64,000 nt of DNA from Bog-473 sp963783965. Its GTDB lineage: Bacteria; Actinomycetota; Acidimicrobiia; Acidimicrobiales; RAAP-2. Shown here piece by piece: positions 45,900 through 55,667 of this stretch. The notes beneath the pieces are model-generated. The model worked only from the letters and a program-made list of their open reading frames with translations. It did no database searches and was not told the DNA's origin. A program made the translations under genes and the position numbers. Position 1 is the stretch's first letter. Each line of letters opens with the position of its first letter. The DNA is taken from assembly GCA_963783965.1 (NCBI GenBank), contig CAWAPQ010000003.1, positions 248,001 through 312,000 of the forward strand. The letters run 5' to 3'.

Positions 45900-47273
45900 A
45901 TGCCCGAGCGTCGGGGCAAACCCGGAGCTTCCACAGCAGGTGGAACGGAGCTGCAAACTCGCTACGCCAAGGCGGACGACGGGGTCCACATCGCCTATCA
46001 GGTGTTCGGCGAGGGGTCGGACGACCTGGTGGTGGTGCCTGGGTTCATCTCGCACCTCGAGCTGGCGTGGGAGGACGAGACGCTGGCGTCGGCACTCAGC
46101 CGACTGGGCTCCTTCTCTCGGGTGATCATGTTCGACAAGCGGGGGACCGGCATGTCGGACCGGACGGAGCGGCTCCCGGATCTCGATCGGCGAATGCTCG
46201 ACATCGAAGCGGTGATGGATGCCGCCGGCTCGGAGCGGGCCGCGCTGTTCGCGGTCTCCGAGGGCGGGCCCATGGCGATTCTCTTCGCTGCCGCCCATCC
46301 TGAACGGGCGCGTGCACTCGTCCTCTTGAACACCTACGCGCGCATCACCTCGAGCCCTGACTATCCGATCGGGATCCCGGTTGAGCAGCTCGGCGAGTTT
46401 GTCCGGTACCTGGAGCCCGAGTGGGGGACAGGGGTGGGGCTGGCGGCCTGGGCCCCGAGTGTGGCGGACGACCCCAAGGTTCGGGAGGCCTTCGCCCGCA
46501 TGCAGCGGCTTGCCTCGAGCCCCGGGGCGGCCATGGCCCTCCTCAGCTCGTACATGGACATCGACGTGCGGCCGGCGCTGCCGCTGGTCCACGCGCCGAC
46601 GCTGGTGCTGCACCGAGAGGGCGATCGCATGGTGCCGGTGGCCCACGGGAGGTATCTCGCGGAGCGCATCGACGGGGCGAGGCTGGTCGAGCTCCGCGGC
46701 ACCGACCACTTCTGGTGGACCCAGCACGCAGTCGAGGTCCTCGACGAGGTGCAGGAGTTCCTCACGGGTGTCCGCCCCATCGCCGAGCCCGACCGGATAC
46801 TGGCCTCCGTTCTCTTCACCGACATCGTCGATTCGACCCGCCAGGCCGTCGAACTGGGCGACGAGCGATGGACTGACTTGCTCAACCGCCACGACGCCAT
46901 GGCGGAGCGTCAGGTCGCCCGCCACGGGGGTCGTATCGTCAAGACGACGGGTGACGGCATCCTCGCGACTTTCGACGGCCCGGGGCGTTCTGTCCGCTGC
47001 GCGCAGGCCCTCGCACGGGAGGCCGAGGATCTTGGCATCCGGCTCCGCGCCGGCGTGCACATCGGAGAGGTCGAGTTGCGTGGTGACGACATCGCCGGGC
47101 TCGCGGTGAACATCGCGGCCCGGATCGAGGCATTGGCGGGGCCCGGCGAGGTTCTCGTCTCACGGACCGTCGCCGACCTCGTCGCCGGTTCGGGCCTGGC
47201 GTTCGCGCCTCGTGACGAGTGGGAGTTGAAGGGCGTTCCGGGGCGATGGCAGCTCTACTCGTTGTTGGAGTGA
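45900..47273 (+). CDS. Alpha/beta-hydrolase fused to class III nucleotide cyclase domain
   Basis: The protein has 457 residues. Residues about 20-285 form an alpha/beta hydrolase with the nucleophile elbow ALFAVSEGGPMAILFAAAHP and a C-terminal His in ELRGTDHFWW. Residues about 295-457 form a class III adenylate/guanylate cyclase domain with VLFTDIVDSTRQAVELGDER (metal Asp), HGGRIVKTTGDGILATFDGP (second metal Asp) and AGLAVNIAARIEALAGPGEV. The fusion is widespread in actinobacteria; the hydrolase part is thought to sense or process a small ligand and control cAMP formation, which is inference. It is soluble and should act in the cytoplasm. It starts at ATG 45900 after GAGGAG. It converges with the permease gene. 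Confidence 0.9.
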   Translation: MPERRGKPGASTAGGTELQTRYAKADDGVHIAYQVFGEGSDDLVVVPGFISHLELAWEDETLASALSRLGSFSRVIMFDKRGTGMSDRTERLPDLDRRMLDIEAVMDAAGSERAALFAVSEGGPMAILFAAAHPERARALVLLNTYARITSSPDYPIGIPVEQLGEFVRYLEPEWGTGVGLAAWAPSVADDPKVREAFARMQRLASSPGAAMALLSSYMDIDVRPALPLVHAPTLVLHREGDRMVPVAHGRYLAERIDGARLVELRGTDHFWWTQHAVEVLDEVQEFLTGVRPIAEPDRILASVLFTDIVDSTRQAVELGDERWTDLLNRHDAMAERQVARHGGRIVKTTGDGILATFDGPGRSVRCAQALAREAEDLGIRLRAGVHIGEVELRGDDIAGLAVNIAARIEALAGPGEVLVSRTVADLVAGSGLAFAPRDEWELKGVPGRWQLYSLLE

Positions 47274-47442
47274 CGGTGAGCCGGCCTGGGTGGTGTAACC
47301 GGCGAGCGTCAAATCAGGCGCGACCGATATTGCCTGCCCTTTGGGCTGCAATCTCATCGCTGGCTATGGCGCAACCTTGGCCAGTATTTCGTGTTGCTCT
47401 GACGATGTGAGGACCACCGGGCCTCATCGGGTGTGGGGAGAT

Positions 47443-50005
47443 CTACTCGCTTCGCATCACGACCCCAGGTGCCACCCGCGCCGCCATCCATCCGGGCCCC
47501 GCCGCGATGACATTCGCCAAGACCAACGCGGCGAGTATCACCAAGCCGATGGCCAATGCCGGCACCACAGGGGGCGAGACAGAGCCCATGCCCGAGGCCA
47601 CCAGGTTCCAGGCCCAGCGGCCACCGGCCACGCCGAGGGGGATGCCCACGAGCAGGGCGATGATGGAGAACCAGGTGGCTTGCCAGGCCACGACAGCGGC
47701 CACCTGACGGCGCACGAACCCGACGGTCCTCAGAATGGCAAGGTCTCGGCGGCGTTGGCGCACGGCATTGACCAGCGTGTTCCCGACCGCCGCGACGCCG
47801 AGGAGCACGACCAGGCCCGCCAGCAACGTCGGAAGGCGGTCGACACTCTGCAAGTTGAGAACATCTTCAGCCGGCAACGGTCGCAGAACTGTCGCCCCGA
47901 ATTCTCGTCGCAGGCTGGCGTATGCGGCCGCAGGCGAGACGCCCGGCGCATAACGGACGGCGAAGATGTTGAAGACGGTGGCCGGTGGTCCGTTCGCGTC
48001 CGGCGGCGTGGTTGCCTGATGTTGTCGAATGGCCGGCCCGTAGACCCACGCGCCGTCAGCCATGTTGTTCGTGAAGAGGTCGCCGACGGAGGGCGAGATC
48101 ATGGTCCCGACGATGCGCAGGGTGATCGGTGGCCCGCCGGTGTCGTCGATCTGCACCGTCTGGCCGATGTGCCGGTGCAACGCCGTCAGCGTCTGCGTGC
48201 CCAGCACAATCTGGTTGTCGGCCCGGGGCGCGTGGCCTTCGAGGAGCGGCGGGTACACCGAGCCCTTCAGGGCGTCGATGGCCAAGCAGCATGTCCACCT
48301 CTTTCCCGTCCACGACCGCCGTCCCCTGGCTGGCACCCGCCACAATGGCGATCGCCGAGTACGACCCCACCAGGCGATTGTGCGCGAGCAGCGGTCCCAC
48401 CTGCGCCATGCGGTCGGTCTGGTCGTTGGGGTTGCCGACGAGGACGTTCCAGTTCCACCCTTGCTCGTGGGGGCTCGCGAGGAGGTGATCGAGGCTCGCG
48501 CCGAAGGTCAGCGCGGCGGCGATTGCGGTCACCGCGGCCACAGCGCCGATCACGGCACTGACCATGGGCAGCGCGCCGCGCCCGCGGCCAGGGTTGAGCC
48601 CGAAGCGCAAACCGATGCTGGCGGCCAGCGGCAGGCGTGCCCGGGCGACGGACGCCGCCATGGGTGACCGGCTCGTCTCGAAGGCAGCGCTCCCGGCGGC
48701 CGGCCGGCGACTCGCCCGCCAGGCGGGGAGGACGCCGAGCCCCGAGATCAGCACGACGATGGCCAAGAAGCCGATGATCAGCACGGTCGGGTCGATCGCG
48801 AAGCCGGGATGGATCTCGGCTTGGCGGGCCAAGCCGACGGGCAACAACGGAGACCCCGCGGCGGCCACGAGGACGGCGAGGACGCCTCCCGCCACGCCGA
48901 TCATCGCTGTCTGCAGCGTGACGACAGCGAGCATCTGGGTTCGCGTGGCGCCGAGGCTGCGCAGCGTGCGGTAGTCGTCGGTCTGGGCCATGACCTGACG
49001 GGCGATCGCCTGACCCGCGAGGAGAAGGGTCACCAAGGCGGCCAGTGCACCGAAGAGCAGCAGGGCGACGACCTCGAGGTGGATACCTCGCTCGGCACTG
49101 GCTGCCGCAGTCCGAATGCTGTACACGTTGCCGGCCGAGGTGAAGATCTGGCCGTGCCCGAGGGCATTGGCGGCGGTGGAGAACGACTTCCAGTCGGCGG
49201 CACCGTGACGGAGGCGGACGCCCACGAAATTGATGTCGGCAATCGCCTGGACGGGGATGCCCAATCCCGCGGCCAAACGCGGCAGGAAGGCCGGCGTCGT
49301 GAAGAGGTTTTGCTCGCCCTCGTACGAGACGTCTTCGTTGGCGAGCACGGGGTTGACTGCGTTGACGTCTTGCGGCGCCCGCACAATCGCGGTGACCCGA
49401 ACGGTGAACGTGGGGCCGTCAGGTGCCTGGTTGCCCTGCTCCACCCCGCTCGTGAGGCCGCCATTCTGGAACTGTGCTGGCGCGTAGGCATACAGGCGGA
49501 AGCGGCTGCCGACGTGGAGGTGTCGCTTCTCCGCCGCCAACTCATTGACCGCGACGTCGTATGGGTGGTGGGGATCGGGGAGGCGCCCGGCGATGACCAA
49601 CGGGCGGTCGACGCTGTGCAGCAGGTCAGCGTTGGACGCACCGATCGTATTGAGGCCTCCGTTGAGGTGACCCCTGGGATCGGGCGTCAGGAAGAGGTAC
49701 GGCGCTCTGAAGTATGCGGCGACCTGTGGCAGATCAACGATGCGCTGTTCCAGTGGGGCCAGCGCCAGCGAGTTGGGCGCCGCGCCGGTGACCGTCGGTG
49801 GGGCGGATGCACTCCCATACAGAAGGCCGCCATCGTCGGGCTGGCTGTAGGCGACGAATTGGGGCATCGCCTCATCCGTTCGCCGCGCGCCGGCGAACGC
49901 CGCCAGAGCGACACCGCCGCCGAGGCCGACCACCACGGCCAAGACCACGAATGCCCGCCATTTGGCGCGCAGTTCGGCTCGAGATCGCAGCCAGATGAAA
50001 CCCAT
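47443..50005 (-). pseudogene. FtsX/MacB-type ABC transporter permease, one frameshift
   Basis: Reading from ATG 50005, the first frame gives an N-terminal helix (WRAFVVLAVVVGLGGGVALA), a large outer domain, three helices of the first FtsX core (LLLFGALAALVTLLLAGQAI, VVTLQTAMIGVAGGVLAVLV) and a second outer domain. Near 48282-48290 it shifts; the next frame continues AIDALKGSVYPPLLEGHAPR and ends with the second FtsX core (LLAGLVVLLGVAAVGNTLVN) and GWMAARVAPGVVMRSE at 47443. One extra base in ATGCTGCTTGGCC explains the break. The joined protein has about 853 residues. Such permeases need an ATPase partner to act on lipoproteins or peptides, and none lies beside it. It converges with the cyclase gene. 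Confidence 0.82.
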
Positions 50006-50540
50006 GGCTCGTTCTACGTTGTCGCAGCCAGCTCTGTCACATTCTCTATTAGACGCATCGCCGGATGCCCTGCCAATAGTGGTGTCACGCGTGGTCGACG
50101 GGGTGCTGCCCCTACTGGCGCACGAGGATCTCCACCCCCGCCGAGCCCACAGGTGAGGGTGAGCCGACCTACAGGCGGGATTCTGTGGCGGCCCTTTTCC
50201 CACCTGCAAAGATGCCTAAGAAGCCGCCTGTGACCTGGTTCTATATTTTCTGCCGCGACCATTGGGCTGCCTGTTTCGATGTTTTGTGCTCTCTTGGTGC
50301 GCAATGTGCCCGCGGACCTGGGGTAACCCCCGCCCCGGGACCCTGGCGCCCCTGACGGCCTGCGACCGGGTCCTCGTGGCGAGCTGGCGTCGTCCTCGGC
50401 CGCCCCGGGAGATCTGGGGCGCCTGATCGGTCATGACCAGACAGTCGCCACAGTGGATTTCAAATCGTCCGGCGCGGCGCTTGAGGAGTCTCTGCCATCC
50501 GGCGTCGGAAACGGCGGTTGGCGGACAATGGTGTTGAATC
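50006..50540. other. Intergenic, no confident gene
   Basis: Upstream of the permease gene. Short frames only. It probably includes the permease promoter; nothing else recognised. Confidence 0.45.
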
Positions 50541-51056
50541 CTATAATCCCCATTGAATTGATGGTTTTTCTGATGTAGAGAATTGAGGCATGGGGGTCAG
50601 GCGTCGGCGACCACGAACTGCAATCGCCACGTCGATGAGGGCGCACGAGAGCCCGAAGGCGATCTCGTTTGGCAAGCCCTGTGGCGACTCGCGCTGGACC
50701 CCCGAATGGATCCGCCTGACCCAGGTAGGGAACGGGTTGCGACCCCAGAAATGCAAGAGCGGCTTGTCCATGTCCAAGAGGACCGCACCCGCAACGGCGG
50801 CAATTGTTGCCGGGCGCGCCTGTCGACCCACCGCTCCCGTTGCGGCTACGGCCGCGACGAGCCCCAGCAGACCATCCCGCTTCGCGTATCGGAGGAAGAG
50901 CTGCCGGCCGTCCGTGGAGCGCGTCTCGCAACCCCAATGAGGCACCATGTCCAGCACCAAGTGCGACCCAACCCCGGCCACGAATGCCGTGACCGGACGC
51001 CGCTCCAGCAATCGACCGACCACGACCCCGGAGAGCACATGATTCGTCACGAACAT
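50541..51056 (-). CDS. DUF457/YdjM-like membrane-bound metal-dependent hydrolase family protein
   Basis: The protein has 171 residues with an excellent ribosome binding site (AAGGAG, seven bases before ATG 51056). The N-terminus TNHVLSGVVVGRLLERRPV and GVGSHLVLDMVPHWG have the His and Asp pattern of the DUF457 family of small membrane proteins, thought to be metal-dependent hydrolases. Two or three membrane helices are present (DGLLGLVAAVAATGAVG, TIAAVAGAVLLDMDKPLLHF). The biological substrate is unknown. The C-terminal 20 residues are polar. It is divergent from a small Cys-rich gene at 51296. Family placement rests on motif pattern alone. Confidence 0.62.
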   Translation of the reverse strand: MFVTNHVLSGVVVGRLLERRPVTAFVAGVGSHLVLDMVPHWGCETRSTDGRQLFLRYAKRDGLLGLVAAVAATGAVGRQARPATIAAVAGAVLLDMDKPLLHFWGRNPFPTWVRRIHSGVQRESPQGLPNEIAFGLSCALIDVAIAVRGRRRLTPMPQFSTSEKPSIQWGL

Positions 51057-51295
51057 CGGCCTACTCCTTGAGACAGACCCCCGCCTATGGCTGCGGCAAT
51101 CCTTGGATCATCCCACGACTCACAGAAAGTGCGAGACGTATTCCGGTCGGAGTGCTTCCCCTGATCCTGTTCAGGATGGTGCGCATTAGGAGAGTTCGCA
51201 TCAAGTATTGTCAGATGAAGGCCGACAAGAACTGGTTGGGTTCGTGGTCTCCAAGTAGATCCGGCGTTCAAATATCCACGAGGGGGTAGCGTCGT

Positions 51296-51511
51296 ATGCG
51301 CAAACACCGGCACGGCGTGTGCCACCGCTGTGGTTGGGCTAGGCCGGTGTCATCGGTCGGTCGAGCAGACCGGCGTCGCATGGGGACCGGAAGAGCATTC
51401 GGGCGCCTGTGTGACGACTGCATTGACTATCTTCTCGGCCAGCGACCTGCTGATGTGGGTGTGCAGACCTCGCGGCGGACCAAGCTGCTCCATCGCCGAG
51501 AAGTGGCGTGA
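51296..51511 (+). CDS. Small Cys4 zinc-ribbon-like protein (71 residues)
   Basis: Not a protein I recognise. ATG 51296 follows AGGGGG at a spacing of about nine bases. The first half has HRHGVCHRCGWARPV and RLCDDCIDYLL, giving two CXXC pairs about 25 residues apart that could hold one zinc ion. The rest is basic. Such small proteins are often nucleic-acid binding or assembly factors. The C-terminal third has weaker coding character and the true end could differ if a frameshift is present. Confidence 0.5.
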   Translation: MRKHRHGVCHRCGWARPVSSVGRADRRRMGTGRAFGRLCDDCIDYLLGQRPADVGVQTSRRTKLLHRREVA

Positions 51512-51589
51512 ACCCCGGACCGGATTGAAGTCGTAGGTTCTTATCGTCAGGGCGCAGGTTCCCGTTCCCTTGCTGCTTCGCAGACGGCG

Positions 51590-52447
51590 TCAACTCGCCT
51601 CTTTATTTGCAGTGGACAACAGCGCCCACGATGCTCCCGTTTTTCGTTGGGCCCACGGGGAATCCCTGGAACTGTTTCGTGAAGACCCCTTGCGCTCTGC
51701 TTGTATGGTTCGCAGCACTCGTAAACCGTCGGAGAAAGCGTTGAGGTTGCTCGCACCGAAATGGCGGACGGTCTCGAAACTCGGAACCTCCGTCACCCGG
51801 AGCCCGGCTTTTGCAATCCGCACATTGATCAACGTCTCCACCTCGAACCCGTCCCCCCAGAGCATTGCGCCTCTGTCACACCCCTCGATTTCAGTCGCAT
51901 TGAGCCTCATGACGCTGAGGCACTCTCGCCGGAACGCGTTGTAGCCGTAGCAGAGGTCCGTGTAGTGAGTTCCGTAGATCAGGTTGACGATTCTGTTGAG
52001 CCAGAAGTTGCCGATTCTCCTGAGCACACTGATGTCCAGGCTCCCCCCACCAGTGACGAACCTGGATCCTTTGGCAAAGTCGGCCCCTATCTTCAGGGCA
52101 GCGATGAAACGCGGAATCTCGGCCGGGTCGTTCGAGCCGTCAGCGTCGATCATGACGATGAAGTCACCCGTGGCTGCGGCAAATCCGCACGCAAGGGCGT
52201 TTCCCTTGCCCTCACGGGTCTGGCCGATAATGGTGATGTCCGGCCTCAGGCGCTCGGCAATGTGAACGGTGTCGTCGGTCGAGTTTCCGTCGACGAGGAT
52301 CACTTCGCAATTTCCTGGGAGGCCTGCGAAGACGTGCGGCAGATTTCGCGCCTCGTTCTTCGCCGGAATTACGATGCTGAGCGCGGGCTCCGTCTTTCGA
52401 GGTCCCTGTATGGGACGGACTCGCAGAATCTCTTCCTTTGACACCAT
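51590..52447 (-). CDS. GT2 glycosyltransferase (dolichyl-phosphate mannose synthase-like)
   Basis: The protein has 285 residues. The GT-A fold shows SIVIPAKNEARNLPHVFAGL, CEVILVDGNSTDDTVHIAER, GKGNALACGFAAATGDFIVM and the metal site IDADGSNDPAEIPRFIAALK, matching the polyprenyl-phosphate sugar synthase group. GDGFEVETLINVRIAKAGLR is the C-terminal conserved block. No membrane helix is present, so it is probably peripheral. Such enzymes make the polyprenyl-phospho-sugar donors used by GT-C enzymes such as the proteins at 27557-29299 and 35775-37073, which is a plausible link. GGCGG precedes the ATG at 52447. The last 30 residues are unusually polar. It is divergent from the GMC oxidoreductase. 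Confidence 0.88.
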   Translation of the reverse strand: MVSKEEILRVRPIQGPRKTEPALSIVIPAKNEARNLPHVFAGLPGNCEVILVDGNSTDDTVHIAERLRPDITIIGQTREGKGNALACGFAAATGDFIVMIDADGSNDPAEIPRFIAALKIGADFAKGSRFVTGGGSLDISVLRRIGNFWLNRIVNLIYGTHYTDLCYGYNAFRRECLSVMRLNATEIEGCDRGAMLWGDGFEVETLINVRIAKAGLRVTEVPSFETVRHFGASNLNAFSDGLRVLRTIQAERKGSSRNSSRDSPWAQRKTGASWALLSTANKEAS

Positions 52448-53041
52448 TTACCGCCTTTGAACCCTTCCCCGTTGAAGGACAGCCTTCCCCTCTTTGAACC
52501 GCTAGAACCGCCATTTCCCGGGATGGCAAGTTGCTGCCGAAACGCCGTTCCTGCCCCATTTCCGTACGTGAAGACGTGAAGACCTTCAAACGAAGCAACT
52601 GGCGTTGAGTTGTTCCGATGTTGTCAAAAAACCCTCCAGCGAGATAGAGCCGATTAGATCTAATCGCGGACAACTTTAAGACAATTTTCCATCAAAATGA
52701 AGCGGGTCCTGGCCAGTGGACCCAGCCGCCGGCTTGCCAGAAGCTCTACGGACAGGCGTTGTCGCCCCCTTTTTTGGGGGCTGGGACGGGGCGTGTCCCA
52801 TGAGTCGGCCACCCTTTTCCTCAGTCCGAGTCAGTCGGGCGAGCCATAGCCACACCACGGCCCGGATGCCCGACGGGACCTCGTTGTTCTTGCCGGCACC
52901 TGCTCGGCCAGAGGGGCTGGGGCTACCTCGACCGCGTCGAGCGGACGTGCCCCGGTTGCGCCTCGAGTACGGCCAGGGCCAGCATCGAGGCTTCGGCTTT
53001 CGACTGGTCCCGGAGCATGTAGCAAGGAGCAACATCGGAAA
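52448..53041. other. Divergent intergenic region
   Basis: No confident gene in about 590 bases; open frames at 52676-53035 (minus) and 52716-53057 (plus) have no domain. The part near 52550-52690 is AT-rich and likely holds divergent promoters. A small hairpin GCCCCC-T6-GGGGGC lies at 52763-52780. Confidence 0.45.
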
Positions 53042-54634
53042 ATGCCGACTGCGCTGATTATCGGATCGGGTCCCGCGGCGGCCGGCGCCGCCCTTGCTCT
53101 GTCTGCCGATCCGACCCAGCAGGTCACCGTGATCGATGTAGGTGCCATCCTGGAGCCGGATCTTCGTTCGGCGCTCGGTCGGCTCGCGACCACCGCAGAG
53201 GGGTCATGGTCGTCGGCCGATGTTGCAAGTGTCAGCCACCAACCGGTTCCGACTCGACGTGGAGGACTTCCGCAGAAGCGTACATACGGCTCCGATTTTC
53301 CATTTCGTGACGTTGGGCAGTTGGAAGGGGTTGAGCCGATTGGACTCGCCAATCCGTCGGTGGTCTCAGGAGCCTATGGAGGGTTCTCCAACATCTGGGG
53401 TGCCCAGGTCATGCCATTTTCCAAGGGAACGTTCGACCACTGGCCGATCACGTTGGCCGAAATGGAGCCCCATTACCGCACCGCCCTGGGTGAGATGACC
53501 CTGGCCGGAGAAGAGGACGACCTCGCCGAGCTCTTCCCGTTGATGGCTCCGGCCCGACGATTGCCGCCATCGGCTGACCGGACCGAACGCATCCTGGGTC
53601 GGTACCAGGCGCGCCGTGCGTTCGTCCGGTCACACGGCATCACCCTCGGGCGGGCCCGGCTCGCCTTCAGATCCGACGAGTGCACTCGCTGTGGCTTATG
53701 CATGACCGGTTGCCCTCACGAGCTCATCTACTCGAGCTCACAGACATTCGACCGTCTCCGGACCGAAAAGCGGATCGGCTATCGGCCCGGCATGCTCGCC
53801 GTTCACCTCGATGAGATCCGCGGTGAGCCGCACGTCATGGTCAGAAACACGCGGACCGGCCAGCTGGAACGCATAACCGCCGACCGCGTCTTTGTGGCCT
53901 GTGGCGCGATCGGCACCACGCGGCTGGTCCTCGGCTCTTTCGGCGTGTTCGACGAGGCCGTCTACCTGCAGGAGTCCGTGCAGTTCGTAGTGCCCACCGT
54001 TTCGATGCGGCCCGTTCCCGACCCCCGTTCCGCACGGAACTTCACCCTCAACCAGTTCAATCTGCTCTACGACGTCACGGGTGAGGGCGTCGATCTCTGT
54101 CTGGTCCACTTCTACGAGTACAATCCGGCCTTTCTGGCGTCTTTACCTGCAGCGATCCGGTTCCCGCATGCCGAACCTGCGCTGGCGGCGTTGCTGCGGC
54201 GGATCTCTGTGGGTCTGGGCTACGTGCCGGGTTGGGCGTCACCGAGAGTGAAGATCGTGGCGCGTCGGGCATCTGGTGGAACGGACCGGCTGCCTGTCTT
54301 GGAGATCGACCGCGAACCAGGTGGGGGATGGCCGCCCATGTTGAAGGTTCTGGTGCGCTCCATGTTGAAGGTCGCCCCCGCCCTGGACGCGTGGCCCGTG
54401 GTCCCGATGATCTCCGTCTCTGCCCCGGCGAAGAGCTATCACTTCGGCGCGAGCTTCCCTCATGATCGGGCACGCACTGCGACCACCACCGATCGGACAG
54501 GGCGTCTCGCCGCGTGGGACCACATCCACCTGGTGGATGCATCGGTCTTTCCGGACGTCCCTGCCACGACCTTCACCCTGACGATCATGGCCAATGCGCA
54601 CCGCATCGCCAGCGAAACGCTCGGGCGTGCCTGA
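53042..54634 (+). CDS. GMC-family oxidoreductase with a ferredoxin-like Cys4 motif
   Basis: The protein has 530 residues. The N-terminal FAD-binding motif is ALIIGSGPAAAGAALALSAD, and the C-terminal GMC block includes IHLVDASVFPDVPATTFTLT. Near residues 214-224 it carries CTRCGLCMTGCP (Cys 214, 217, 220, 224), the spacing of a 4Fe-4S cluster, unusual for GMC enzymes. The closest group is sugar or sterol-type GMC oxidoreductases in surface-glycan clusters. It likely oxidises an alcohol on a sugar or glycan and could pass electrons to the cluster, which is inference. AAGGAG lies 13 bases before ATG 53042. The stop overlaps the ATG of the epimerase gene (TGATGA), so they are co-translated. Confidence 0.85.
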   Translation: MPTALIIGSGPAAAGAALALSADPTQQVTVIDVGAILEPDLRSALGRLATTAEGSWSSADVASVSHQPVPTRRGGLPQKRTYGSDFPFRDVGQLEGVEPIGLANPSVVSGAYGGFSNIWGAQVMPFSKGTFDHWPITLAEMEPHYRTALGEMTLAGEEDDLAELFPLMAPARRLPPSADRTERILGRYQARRAFVRSHGITLGRARLAFRSDECTRCGLCMTGCPHELIYSSSQTFDRLRTEKRIGYRPGMLAVHLDEIRGEPHVMVRNTRTGQLERITADRVFVACGAIGTTRLVLGSFGVFDEAVYLQESVQFVVPTVSMRPVPDPRSARNFTLNQFNLLYDVTGEGVDLCLVHFYEYNPAFLASLPAAIRFPHAEPALAALLRRISVGLGYVPGWASPRVKIVARRASGGTDRLPVLEIDREPGGGWPPMLKVLVRSMLKVAPALDAWPVVPMISVSAPAKSYHFGASFPHDRARTATTTDRTGRLAAWDHIHLVDASVFPDVPATTFTLTIMANAHRIASETLGRA

Positions 54635-55572
54635 TGACGACCACCCATCCATCAGGAGGCCCCACGCCGAGCGGTCAGCGGGTTGTCGCCATCACCGGCG
54701 CCAGCGGCTATCTGGGCTCGGTCCTCGTCGCCGCCTTCGGATCAGCCGGGTACGCGGTCCGTCGCCTGGTTCGGTCCCCGGACCCGGGGAGCACCGATCG
54801 TCTCTTCGACCTCAACTCGGTCGGTTCGTCCAATGCCTTGGATGGTGTCGACCTGCTCGTCCATTGTGCCTACGACATGGCGCTGACCAACAGGACCGAC
54901 ATCTGGCGGTCCAACGTCTTCGGCACCGTCGCGCTGTTCGACCAGGCCGTGAAAAGCGGAGTTCGACGGACCATCGCGCTCTCGTCGATGTCGGCGTTTC
55001 CGGGGACCCGTCAGCTCTACGGTCGGGCCAAGCTCGCCACGGAATTGGCAGCACGGGCTCGCGGGTTGTGCGTCGTCCGCCCGGGCTTGGTCTACGGAGC
55101 CGGTTGGGGTGGGATGGCCGGCACGTTGTACCGGTTGGCTGCTCTTCCGGTGCTTCCTGACTTCGGTCCGGGGGCGCATCAGTTTACCGTCTCAGAAGAC
55201 GATTTCGCGGCCGCGGTGGTCGCCTTGGCCAGCGCCGAGCGATTGCCCTCCCTCCCGGTGGGCATTGCCCGACCCGAGCCCGTTCTGTTCACGGAATTGC
55301 TCGCGAGCTTCGCCGCCAGGAGGGGAAAACCGCGGCCTCGGTTTGTCCGCACCCCTCCCATGGCGGTGTACGGAGCCATGCGTGCGACCGAGCTCTTACC
55401 GCTAAGACTGCCCGTCCGAGCGGACTCCCTCCTGGGGCTTGTGCGGCCGGCACCCTACGTGCCGAACGTCGAGGTCCTCGATCAGCTCGGCCTTGTCCTG
55501 CAACCGTTCGCCCTGGCCGGCACTGGTGCCTCGGCGGTACAGCAGGCCTCGGCCTCTTCCAAGCCCGATTGA
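54634..55572 (+). CDS. NAD-dependent epimerase/dehydratase (extended SDR)
   Basis: About 312 residues. The N-terminal nucleotide-binding motif is VVAITGASGYLGSVLVAAFG, the first-strand acid region follows as RRLVRSPDPGS, LLVHCAYDMALTN is the fourth strand, and LSSMSAFPGTRQLYGRAK contains the Ser and YXXXK catalytic residues. This is an extended short-chain dehydrogenase that would epimerise, dehydrate or reduce a nucleotide sugar. It begins in the stop codon of the GMC oxidoreductase gene, so the two products probably act on one intermediate in sequence. The frame is open upstream into that gene, but ATG 54634 is the natural start. It converges with the large membrane protein gene. Confidence 0.86.
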   Translation: MTTTHPSGGPTPSGQRVVAITGASGYLGSVLVAAFGSAGYAVRRLVRSPDPGSTDRLFDLNSVGSSNALDGVDLLVHCAYDMALTNRTDIWRSNVFGTVALFDQAVKSGVRRTIALSSMSAFPGTRQLYGRAKLATELAARARGLCVVRPGLVYGAGWGGMAGTLYRLAALPVLPDFGPGAHQFTVSEDDFAAAVVALASAERLPSLPVGIARPEPVLFTELLASFAARRGKPRPRFVRTPPMAVYGAMRATELLPLRLPVRADSLLGLVRPAPYVPNVEVLDQLGLVLQPFALAGTGASAVQQASASSKPD

Positions 55573-55667
55573 CCTGCCGCATCGCTCAGTCAACTCTTGC
55601 GGCCCGCCTGTGTCGAGAGCCAGCTCCAGGTTGGGGCTCGGCCCGGAGCAGCATGCGAAGGAGTCGG

